A stretch of 11,809 bases of DNA from Lachnospiraceae bacterium (GTDB lineage: Bacteria > Bacillota > Clostridia > Lachnospirales > Lachnospiraceae), in NCBI GenBank assembly GCA_009774235.1, contig VSNJ01000131.1, positions 1-11,809 of the forward strand, in the 5' to 3' direction. The stretch's first letter is position 1. The number at the start of each line of letters is the position of its first letter. The notes under the pieces were generated by a model. That model had not been told where the DNA came from, made no database searches, and saw nothing but the letters and a program-made list of their open reading frames with translations. The position numbers and the translations under genes were made by a program. Of the stretch, positions 1 through 7,600 are shown in pieces.

Positions 1-165
1 TAGTAATTTATCAGGTTAATATGTCATAATTAAAGCATAAAATAAAAACTCTTAGGATAGATATTATAAACTATTACTCTAAGTTAGTTTTAATCTTATT
101 CTATCAAAACAAAATATAATATAAGTCCAGATTATTTTTAAAAGCTGCATAACATTTATTAATAC
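1..165. other. AT-rich non-coding flank
   Basis: No credible gene or RNA gene is visible here. An imperfect AT-rich stem can be drawn between 45-60 and 71-91 (AAAACT-CTTAG-GATAG against its near-complement). It could be a weak terminator of a gene left of the window, but it has no GC-rich stem and no clean T-run, so it is not called as one. The stretch ends at the left inverted repeat of the IS982 remnant. Confidence 0.5.
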
Positions 166-183
166 AACGTGAGTTCAACAAAA
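166..183 (+). repeat. Left terminal inverted repeat of the IS982 remnant
   Basis: AACGTGAGTTCAACAAAA pairs with 536-553 at 15 of 18 positions. The outermost nine bases are identical. The three differences are all transitions (T/C, A/G, A/G). Confidence 0.65.
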
Positions 184-441
184 TGGTTACAAAACAAAAA
201 AAAGAATTCAAAAACCAAATGTCTTATGGAATTTTCTGATAAAATGCTCCTTAGAAAACGTGCTGTAATAGAATCTGTGAATGATTTTCTTAAAAATATA
301 TGCCAGATAGAACATTCCAGACACAGAAGCTGCTGTAATTTCGTAGTAAATTTAGTTTCTGGCATTGCGGCATATTCTTTTTTACCTAAGAAACCATCTA
401 TACAGCCTTGGAATAATGCAATTCCATGTAAGATTTTATAA
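169..441 (+). pseudogene. IS982 family transposase, C-terminal fragment
   Basis: The 90-codon reading frame opens with GTG inside the inverted repeat, so that start is probably not used. Residues 27-78 carry the conserved IS982 C-terminal block: MLLRKRAVIESVND, then LKNICQIEHSRHRS, then a VNLVSGIAAYSF segment and PKKPSI. In IS982 transposases the block R-x-x-I/L-E holds the last acidic residue of the DDE catalytic triad, here probably Glu35. The first two catalytic Asp residues and the N-terminal domain are missing, so no active enzyme can be made. The block is well conserved and has no frameshift, so loss of the 5' part was one deletion and not very old. Confidence 0.8.
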
Positions 442-535
442 TTGCAAAAAACGAATATCCGTTCTGATAATATGATGTTTAATAAAAAAATTGTTGTGTT
501 ACAATAGACTAATATTTTAGTGACTGTATTTTATT

Positions 536-553
536 TTTTGCCGGACTCACGTT
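536..553 (-). repeat. Right terminal inverted repeat of the IS982 remnant
   Basis: Read on the minus strand this is AACGTGAGTCCGGCAAAA, the partner of 166-183. It lies 94 bases past the stop codon of the transposase fragment, a plausible distance for the transposase-proximal end of an IS982 element. Confidence 0.65.
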
Positions 554-614
554 ATTTAGTTAAGCAAAACCTAATAAATTAAAAGACTTATGGATGTTTG
601 AAAATTAAAATTCC

Positions 615-660
615 ACAAAGATTATATTGCTCTGGCAAAATACCTGTGTATTAAAAAAAA
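615..660 (+). repeat. Uninterrupted copy of a sequence repeated at 838-862 and 1034-1060
   Basis: Bases 615-639 match 838-862 with two differences in 25. Bases 634-660 match 1034-1060 exactly over 27 bases (GGCAAAATACCTGTGTATTA followed by a run of A). The two partial copies lie on either side of the hairpin element at 853-1034. Read as a whole, 615-660 therefore looks like the same sequence without the insertion. Confidence 0.65.
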
Positions 661-723
661 TAGAAGAATGTCAATTTGTATGTTATAATTCCTATGTTGT
701 CCAACCTACACCCAGCAACGGGA

Positions 724-774
724 GGAGGTGTTCAAATGGAAATCATCATTACTTTTTTCCATTTGATATTATAG
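724..774 (+). pseudogene. Possible relict of a small type I (holin-like) toxin
   Basis: A very strong ribosome-binding site (GGGAGGAGGTG, ending at 730) stands five bases before an ATG at 736. That ATG opens a frame of only 12 codons, MEIIITFFHLIL, stopped by TAG at 772. The opening Met-Glu-Ile-Ile plus hydrophobic run resembles the starts of the roughly 30-residue membrane toxins of Clostridia often annotated as putative holin-like toxins. Those normally continue through one membrane helix to a charged tail. Here the charged tail is missing, so the gene is probably truncated. The strong ribosome-binding site is what draws attention; the family assignment is from memory and uncertain. Confidence 0.3.
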
Positions 775-852
775 CATATGCAAATTTTAATTATAAGATA
801 CATTTTTTCATTTGAGTTTTCCCATTTTTTAAATTATACAAAGACTATATTA

Positions 853-1034
853 CTCTGGCAAATTCCAAATGTTTTACCATAAAGCAGCTGTTTGGGGGCG
901 CTGGTGCTTAAGCCTTGTTCTCAATGCTTAATAGAAACTTTTGTTTCTATTAAGCATTTAAGGCTTTATGCACCACTGAGCATCCCATCCAAGCGCAAGC
1001 GGCTGCTGTTGGTAAAATTTTGGAATTGCCAGAG
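853..1034. mobile_element. MITE-like foldback element / long imperfect hairpin
   Basis: The arms pair in order over the whole length. CTCTGGCAAATTCCAAATGTTTTACC (853-878) pairs with 1011-1034, apart from two one-base gaps and one mismatch. AGCAGCTG (883-890) pairs with 1000-1007, allowing one G-U. GGTGCTTAAGCCTT (903-916) pairs with 960-974. A perfect 16-bp stem at 923-958 caps it with a TTTT loop. The flanks 838-862 and 1034-1060 rejoin to give the sequence at 615-660 if about 171 bases are removed, with GGCAAA present on both sides (857-862 and 1034-1039). This fits a miniature inverted-repeat element inserted into one copy of a duplicated sequence. A structured RNA is the alternative. Confidence 0.5.
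923..958. other. Perfect 16-bp stem with TTTT loop
   Basis: AATGCTTAATAGAAAC (923-938), loop TTTT (939-942), GTTTCTATTAAGCATT (943-958). The stem is perfect but AT-rich and is not followed by a clean T-run on either strand. It is the apex of the larger hairpin. It may impede transcription leaving the four-gene operon, whose last stop codon is about 200 bases to the right, but it is not a canonical terminator. Confidence 0.6.
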
Positions 1035-1060
1035 GCAAAATACCTGTGTATTAAAAAAAA
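1034..1060 (+). repeat. 27-base direct repeat of 634-660
   Basis: Identical to 634-660 over 27 bases, exactly 400 bases downstream. The sequences diverge immediately after the A-run (TAGAAG against CGGGGA). Confidence 0.8.
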
Positions 1061-1159
1061 CGGGGAAACTCAAAACATTTTTTCAAGATACTTTTACCCA
1101 GGCATGTACATCACGCAACGAAAGCTTAAAATCTGTTATCTGTCTCCTGTTATTGTCTA

Positions 1160-2440
1160 TTACCCAACAACACTATACTCTTTCACTATATCAAAAAGTT
1201 CTTTCTGCATATCAGGATACTGTTGTATAAGTTCATCTATCTGTTGTACTGTATCTGCTTTTATCTTTTCATTATACTCTATGCGCTCACGAAGTTTCTG
1301 CCTTCCCTTATTAAGCTCATGGCGTATCTCAACCATTTCCCTGTCATCAACTATTGCTATTGCCTGGCTTACCCATATATCACTATCTGCAACATCATTT
1401 TCACGGAGCATGGTTGTAAGGCATTCACTATTAAAATTAAGCTTCTCCGTATTTTCCCTGAAACGCCTCTCATATTCTTTCATTTTACAATATTCATTCC
1501 ACTTACTTTCAAAATCCTTAGCACTTTTTACACCATATTTCTCACAATTATAACTAAGCATATTTACATTATTGACATACTTTATCTTTACACGGTTCAT
1601 AAGCCCAACTGCCTTATTAACTTTCCTGTCGTTAAGTAACATGTCATGCTTATTTTTATTGGCTTCTACAAAAATCACTGTTGCAGATATTGCAGCAAGC
1701 AGGACTGTTCCAAGATATGGGAATGTCATATCAACCTCTAACGCATAATAAATTACAATAAACAATACAAATAGCGAAACAATAAGCAATGACAAGACTT
1801 TAGCCATAGATTTTAGTGAGTTCTGCTTTTCAAATATTTCTTTCTGCTCACTGTAGAGAAGCTGTTTTTCTTTATTAAGGTTTGAGATATCATTCTCTAT
1901 AGCTTTCTGGTAGGTTTCTGCATTGTACATCTTCTTTATCTCGTCTACAAGCTCTTCCTCATATGGTTCAAATTTCCTCATCTGCGCTTCTGTAATAGTC
2001 ATACTGCGGTTCTTATAGCGGTTACGCTCATTAACAAGGTTAATTATATTCTTACATATATCTGTAAGTTCCTTGCGTTCATTACCACTTATCCTGTCTA
2101 TTTTCTGTATATCAGTAAGGCGTGATGTAATCTTCTCATACTCTTTCTTTGCCTCACCTATCTGCCTGTCATTCTCCATTGCTGACTCACAACATTCACG
2201 CACAAGCCTTTTCTGGTCTTTTCTATTTACAGAATGTAACTTCTCCTGCTTATTTAAATCAATTCCATCTATTACACCAGCTTGTACAGCACTGTCACTA
2301 ATGCCACTTATATCCTGGCTTTCTGTCATGGTATTATCTTCTATTGGTTTTTCCAGGCTGTCCTCCTGATGTATGTCTGGTTCTTCTGTTTCAGGATTCA
2401 CTGTATTTTTTGCTTTATTCTTTTTATTCCAAAAGGCCAT
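1160..2440 (-). CDS. Coiled-coil protein with two central membrane segments, last gene of the operon
   Basis: Function not recognised. The 426-residue protein opens MAFWNKKNKA and continues through an acidic, probably disordered stretch (about 15-60). It has Lys/Glu/Arg-rich helical segments likely to form coiled coils (about 75-110, 155-210, 310-335 and 365-407). Two adjacent hydrophobic helices lie at about 214-234 and 241-260, separated by a short acidic turn (EVDMTFP). There is no signal peptide. A membrane hairpin with both large helical arms in the cytoplasm is the simplest topology. The ATG at 2440 has a GGAGGA site five bases upstream, so the start is secure. The gene begins 45 bases after the TPR-like gene ends. 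As the only membrane protein of the four, it may anchor the others; this is inference from context. Confidence 0.85.
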   Translation of the reverse strand: MAFWNKKNKAKNTVNPETEEPDIHQEDSLEKPIEDNTMTESQDISGISDSAVQAGVIDGIDLNKQEKLHSVNRKDQKRLVRECCESAMENDRQIGEAKKEYEKITSRLTDIQKIDRISGNERKELTDICKNIINLVNERNRYKNRSMTITEAQMRKFEPYEEELVDEIKKMYNAETYQKAIENDISNLNKEKQLLYSEQKEIFEKQNSLKSMAKVLSLLIVSLFVLFIVIYYALEVDMTFPYLGTVLLAAISATVIFVEANKNKHDMLLNDRKVNKAVGLMNRVKIKYVNNVNMLSYNCEKYGVKSAKDFESKWNEYCKMKEYERRFRENTEKLNFNSECLTTMLRENDVADSDIWVSQAIAIVDDREMVEIRHELNKGRQKLRERIEYNEKIKADTVQQIDELIQQYPDMQKELFDIVKEYSVVG

Positions 2441-2485
2441 ATAAATCCTCCATTCTTACCAAAATACAGATGGTGTGTATTCTTT

Positions 2486-3325
2486 TTAAACACTTATTTC
2501 TTCACGGTATTCATCTTTCCAGTGCTTAATATACCCGCCCACTTTATCATAGTATTCTTCCAGGTATCCAGCTTTTAATATATCCCTAAGACGTGATATC
2601 CTTGCAACTTCTTTTGAAACACTGCTAAGCTTGTCTGCCTCTTTAAAATCATTTTTAATAGCATCCCTTTCTTCCTCTGTAATGCCAAACTGCCGGCATA
2701 CCAGCTCATAATTATTATTATCTTCCAGAAGAAGCAGGCAATATATATACTCCCTTATAGACTCTTTATTTTTTCCCTTTTCAAATGCCTGTGAAAAATA
2801 AGACCCTGCCTTATTAAAATCACCAAGGCATGCATAGGCAACACCTATATTATGGTATATTGTACCATATTCTGTTATATCTGCTGCCAGCATATCATCA
2901 CTGTTTAATATATGTCCATATTCTTCAAGTGCTTTTTCAAATGAACTACACCTTAAATAATTATCCGCCTTTATTTTCTGCCTTTTACGCAGTGGAAGGT
3001 TCTGGATTTCATCCATAACTTTAATAAGCCCATGTATCTCCATTTCATCATAATAGTCACAGCTGCAACATAATGTAACTACTATATCCTTTAAACTGTT
3101 CTGGCCATAAACCATATTCTCCATTTTATGTGCAGTATCTTCCATGCCAAGTTCTTCTTTTAACCATACCGCAAAATCATAATTAAATAACTCTGCCTGT
3201 AATATATAAATATTATGGCAGATATAATAACATACTTCTTCAATAGAATATACATTTGTATCTGTAATCCTGAAATAATATGGCTTCTTAGCAAGCCTGC
3301 TGCTGCATTGGATTAATTTACCCAT
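2486..3325 (-). CDS. TPR-like helical repeat protein, third gene of the operon
   Basis: Predicted soluble protein of 279 residues, no recognised enzyme motif. Residues about 115-195 look like tetratricopeptide repeats: KADNYLRCSSFEKALEEYGHIL, then YHNIGVAYACLGDFNKAGSYFSQAFEKG, with the small/large residue alternation (A-Y-x-x-L-G-D-F-x-K-A) of TPR helices. The N-terminal third is Cys/Tyr-rich and unassigned. The C-terminal 60 residues are charged helices. TPR domains bind protein peptides and often partner Hsp70-type proteins, and the gene directly upstream encodes an Hsp70-fold protein. The gene follows that one by only 15 bases and its GGAGGG site (3331-3336) sits in that gap, so translational coupling is likely. 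The start ATG has ideal spacing (five bases). Confidence 0.85.
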   Translation of the reverse strand: MGKLIQCSSRLAKKPYYFRITDTNVYSIEEVCYYICHNIYILQAELFNYDFAVWLKEELGMEDTAHKMENMVYGQNSLKDIVVTLCCSCDYYDEMEIHGLIKVMDEIQNLPLRKRQKIKADNYLRCSSFEKALEEYGHILNSDDMLAADITEYGTIYHNIGVAYACLGDFNKAGSYFSQAFEKGKNKESIREYIYCLLLLEDNNNYELVCRQFGITEEERDAIKNDFKEADKLSSVSKEVARISRLRDILKAGYLEEYYDKVGGYIKHWKDEYREEISV

Positions 3326-3340
3326 ATTATCCCTCCATTA

Positions 3341-4603
3341 TTATATATCAATATAGCGTTCCCATACCCTGTTAGTTGATGGGCAGAATTCACCAAACCC
3401 ATTATCTTTAAGTGTAACAATACATGTATCTTTGCCAGCAAAGCGTATCCTTACAGTAAAACGTGTCATCCTGTTCTCTCTGCCTGTAAAACCGTTTAAT
3501 GACAATATATGTGCTTTAGCTTCATGGAGCAGTACATTTCTTGCAATAATCTGTATCTCCTCTTCATCATCTGGTATAACATCTATGCTTGCATCTACTT
3601 CTTTCCAGCGTGAGCCCGCCTTTGCCAGCACTACTTCACCAAATTTTGCATTATGGTAAGTCCTTATAAGTATATCAGTAGTAATCATATCTTCATCAAG
3701 GAAAATAAAATCTTTAAGTTTACCTTCACCTGAAAGTTCCCTTGCAGCATAACATGCACCTTTAGTAAAAAGGTTCTGTCCCCTGAATACCCTTCTGCCA
3801 TTACACAGGCTTTTTAATGCATCAGAAGCCCATCTGCCTTCAAATCCGCTTCCTGTAACATATATAGTAGTAACCATCTGCTTATGGAGTGCTGTGTTGG
3901 CAACATTTATAAAAGCATACCCAAGCCGTGCATCATCTGTTCCAGACAGCATCTCATATGGCATTACATCAGATAAAGCCCTCTTCTCAACACCAACAAT
4001 ATATGGAAGGCTTTTCATATCAATAGATATCTGTGAATAAGACAGCCCATCCAGGTTATATTCAAACATGCCTACATTATTCATCCACAATTCTTTTGCC
4101 TGGCTTACAGCATAATACATATAACTCTGCTTATGTGTCTGTATTACAAGCCTGTCTGCGCCAATACCAAGCTCTTCACATATATCTGCTATTTTCTCTG
4201 CAACTTTGCTATCTTCATCTTCTATGCTTATCACAAGCCTTTTTATAGTATCATTAGGGTAATATTCTTTTAACAAGCTTAGTTCCTTTATTAAGAACCG
4301 TTTAAGCACCTCTTTACTGCGGAAAGTGTAACCCATAACTTCAAATTTCTCTGTAGATTTTAAGTGTTCCAGCAAATTGTTAATATGGATAAATTCTTCT
4401 CCAGCTTCAACTGCATCACTGCCCCACAGCCACTCGTTAGTCTGTTTATTTATTGCAAATGCAACAGGTATTTCATATTCCCTCCCATCCCCACGCATCC
4501 TTCCAACTGGAACTGGTTCATATATCTTATTGTCAAAGCATGAAATCTGTGAAATCTGCCTTCCTAAATCAATTCCAACTAAAAGCTGCCTTTCCTCACT
4601 CAT
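3341..4603 (-). CDS. Actin/Hsp70-fold (ASKHA) ATPase-like protein, DUF5716-like
   Basis: The protein has 420 residues counted from ATG 4603. Phosphate-1-like loop: LLVGIDLGRQISQISCFD (residues 7-24). Phosphate-2-like strand-turn: MFEYNLDGLSYSQISID (179-195). Adenosine-type motif: IYVTGSGFEGRW (247-258), followed by NLFTKGACYAAREL (277-290), which matches the G-A-x-x-A-A helix closing Hsp70/actin folds. Residues about 300-420 form a beta-rich C-terminal region ending in K-D-N-G-F-G-E-F (399-406). The order fits an ASKHA nucleotide-binding fold. I recall this family as DUF5716, next to DUF5717, in Lachnospiraceae. The phosphate-1 loop has Arg-Gln where Hsp70 has Thr-Thr/Ser, and phosphate 2 lacks the Gly-Gly-Gly-Thr pattern, so hydrolysis may be weak or absent. 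A GTG at 4615 is a possible alternative start, but the GGGGTGA at 4612-4618 is better placed for ATG 4603. Confidence 0.8.
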   Translation of the reverse strand: MSEERQLLVGIDLGRQISQISCFDNKIYEPVPVGRMRGDGREYEIPVAFAINKQTNEWLWGSDAVEAGEEFIHINNLLEHLKSTEKFEVMGYTFRSKEVLKRFLIKELSLLKEYYPNDTIKRLVISIEDEDSKVAEKIADICEELGIGADRLVIQTHKQSYMYYAVSQAKELWMNNVGMFEYNLDGLSYSQISIDMKSLPYIVGVEKRALSDVMPYEMLSGTDDARLGYAFINVANTALHKQMVTTIYVTGSGFEGRWASDALKSLCNGRRVFRGQNLFTKGACYAARELSGEGKLKDFIFLDEDMITTDILIRTYHNAKFGEVVLAKAGSRWKEVDASIDVIPDDEEEIQIIARNVLLHEAKAHILSLNGFTGRENRMTRFTVRIRFAGKDTCIVTLKDNGFGEFCPSTNRVWERYIDI

Positions 4604-4611
4604 GTATATTT

Positions 4612-4618
4612 TCACCCC
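4612..4618 (-). promoter_or_regulatory. Ribosome-binding site that decides the ASKHA start
   Basis: GGGGTGA on the minus strand lies eight bases before ATG 4603. The longer reading frame would start at the GTG embedded in this same site and would have no Shine-Dalgarno sequence of its own. Confidence 0.6.
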
Positions 4619-4635
4619 GTCTTCTTAATATATTA

Positions 4636-7600
4636 TTATAACAACGGCTTAAACAAGTGCTTTACATTTTCACGTTCCCTTGCATATTCCTCCATCATTT
4701 CAATAAGTGTTGCATCATCATTTATCTCTTTTGCTATCATCATTGTATTAAGAGTATGGTAACGGCTGCTTTCCCTTGCATTGTCCATAGACTCATCAAA
4801 GTGCACACTCCTGCTGTATGTAATCTTCTCACCATCACCACTTGTTTCTGATATATAATACTGGAGAAGCTCATCTTGGAATAGTACAAATTCTTTTATC
4901 CTTATCCCTTCAAATACATTTCTCATTGTTTCGGTAATAAATTTACCATCATGCTTAACAGCTTCATTAACCGAAGTTATCAAATAGTGTATCTTTACTT
5001 CACATCCAGGTTCTGCAATATATTCCACATAATATTCATCCATTAAATGTATAGGCAGCGAAACTTTTCCATAAAAATCTTTATAAAAAGGAAATATAAT
5101 ACTTTTATCATATAACATTGTAATATTATAATCTGCAAAACTGGTTTCTTCATCTGTAAGTTCCTTTTTCTGGCTTAAATATTTTAATACAGCAACAAGG
5201 CAGTGCATATTTTCCTGTGTTCTTACTTCATCATAAAAATACTTGAACATTTTGTCAGGAATAAGCCAGTTTTTAATAAGGTATTTATATGCAGATAATT
5301 TTAAAAATGCCCTTATAAGACGTTTATTGTCACCATCCTCATAATAATTATAAAATATTTGGTATGCCTCTGGCAGTATTTCTTCTGTAAAAACCATCTG
5401 CGCAATTATACGTTCCTCAAAATCCTTACACTCTATTTCAAAGCCACGTGCCGCATTCCATACTTTTGTTTCTTCCTTTATTCCACCTGTAAAATATGCA
5501 CATAAATATTTTAATACATTTTCATCAAATTTACCTGTATTAAAAATATGCCATGCAAGCTTTACAAATCTTGTATCTTCGTTCTCCATATTTTTCTCAA
5601 ATGCAGAAGATGAAATTTGCAGAAGACGCTTGCCTGGTACTTTATCATACCCGAATTCAAGTATACCTTCTATTGCCTTGTCATAACAATGGCGTACAGC
5701 ACAATATTCTATAAACTGGACTCTGTCTGAACTGCTTACATTATCCCATTCTATTGAACGCAACGCTTCATCCAGAAGCTCCCCTTCAAAGTTGTCATAA
5801 TAATATTTTAATAACGCAGCAAATACTTTTCTGTACTGGTGGTTTCCCAGACCTTCAATTTTTATTACTTCCCTGTATATTTCTATTGCTGGTATACCTG
5901 TCTGGTGCAAATGCACATCCCTGTCATAAAGATATAAAAGCAGCCTTATATCTGTTTTATTTCTCTCAAAACAACTTGCAGCAAGATGGTCAAGTGCAAG
6001 AAGTTTATTGGTGGTATAATCAATAGACGTTGTATACCTGTTATCAAGCCCGTCAGCAAGAAATATATATGGCTGCCCCGTATATATATGTACTACTGCT
6101 TTTCCATGTATAAGAGGCACATATTCTTCGTTCTTAAGCTCAAGATGCCTTACATATACACCTGTTATATCAGGATTATTACATATAATTTCATGGCTGA
6201 ACATAACCTTTGGAAGCTCTGCCGCAACATTATCTGTAATTGTTTCTTCATTAATACAGTCTTCATATATTATTGCCAGGTTTTCACTTATACGTCCCTG
6301 GTGCAGCTGGGCAAAACAAAATTCTTCTATATTGTTTTTATATGCATTATATGTATCAGGTATCTGCTCCTTATTTCTGATTACATAAGCATAAAGCATC
6401 GCTTTCTTTCCCGCTGTAAGGTGATTATCATATAAAAAATATAAAAGTACAGAATGTTTGAGCTGTATTTCCTGTGATTCGTCCAGCGAATACATATAAT
6501 ATTCATATAAATCTGTAAGTTTAAGGTTCTTATCAATTCCTAATGAATACCATTTGAAGGCTTTGGCAGATGTTATCTGGCCTTTCATATACATACCACA
6601 TATTGCTGCAAGAATTTCATCATCACCATATTTCTCATAAAGCCTGCACAAATCAGACAATATAAGCATTGAATAGTTCTTAAGCCTGCTTGCAAGATAT
6701 GTATAACGCAATACAAGCTCTTTCTCAAGGTAATCATTAGCACATCCCCAATGCAGGCATGCAACTATTTCCATATTAAGTTCATTAAGTTTATCTGGTG
6801 TATCATTAAATATATTACATATTTCAATATACAACACAGGACTGTGGCATCCTGCCCTTAACTGGGACAATATACCTTCAAACTTCATCTTATCAGTTTC
6901 ATACTTGTTGTCAAGATAGAACAAAAACCATAGGAGCTGCCAGCTGTTATCTTTATCCTCATAACACTTGCGTATCTTTTTTATACATTCATCCCTTTCG
7001 TCCGAATTACTTGCCCATAATCCTTTAAGATATAAATATGCACAATACAGTTTAATATCTTTCCTATGCAAATCCTGTGCCATACGTTCAAGATGTGCAA
7101 GCCCGCTTTCTATTATACTTTCATTATTATCAATTATCCCAAGATGTACACGGAGCAGTTCATGTTCTGCTGTCATATCCATTGTTGCAATCCCTGATAT
7201 TAGCTGTCCAGCTTCTTTAATATACTCTTCTTTATCCATCTTATCCATTGAGAAGTCAAGATAAAGCTTTGTAAGTTTATAATATCTGTTCTGTGAATCA
7301 ATCTTCCCTAGTACAACATCGTGTTTTACACCTGGTTTTATAGCAGTAATATCTATATCAATAGTCTGGTGCACTGATGTTATTTTTATCTTTGCATAAT
7401 TATTTCCTGCCATCATCTGTGCAGGGTCAACAATAAATGACAGTTCATATGTATTTCCTATAAAATTATCTGCCCATATAATTTTATGTTCTGGCTTTAT
7501 AAAACCTGAATCTGAGTTTATATGGAATTCACCAAATCCCCAGTTATCTTTTGATATTATTATTTTATCCATAAACCGTTCACGGCATCTGTCATATTTA

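Larger units (their letters stand above)
166..553 (+). mobile_element. Internally deleted IS982-family element with both terminal inverted repeats
   Basis: The ends are inverted repeats: 166-183 (AACGTGAGTTCAACAAAA) matches the reverse complement of 536-553 (AACGTGAGTCCGGCAAAA) at 15 of 18 positions. Between them lies only the C-terminal part of an IS982-type transposase. The left repeat runs almost straight into what would be the last third of a normal transposase of nearly 300 residues. This is the structure expected of a non-autonomous deletion derivative rather than a randomly decayed copy. No convincing target-site duplication was found by eye in the flanks. Such a copy could be mobilised only by a related intact element elsewhere in the genome. 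Confidence 0.65.

Noticed and set aside
627..815. Plus-strand frame of 62 codons across the 27-base repeat
   Set aside because: It reads through a repeat and a strong ribosome-binding site that belongs to a different frame, and its composition is not protein-like.
1034..1159. Terminator for the four-gene operon
   Set aside because: On the minus strand there is an eight-T run near 1053-1060, but the sequence before it offers only a weak GGGTAAA/TTTCCCC pairing with a long loop, so no canonical terminator is called.
892..1230. Plus-strand frame across the hairpin element and into the end of the operon
   Set aside because: It runs through both arms of a palindrome and a poly-A tract and overlaps the end of a real gene on the other strand. 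No homology or translation start is recognisable.
1020..1639. Plus-strand reading frames opposite the coiled-coil membrane gene
   Set aside because: They are rich in Ser, Phe, Ile and Cys as expected of the complement of a charged helical protein, have no ribosome-binding sites, and lie wholly or largely antisense to a gene with a strong start.
5754..6435. Plus-strand frames of 90 and 149 codons inside the giant gene
   Set aside because: Antisense shadows: aromatic- and Cys-rich composition, no family signature, no ribosome-binding site. The minus-strand frame is continuous across them.
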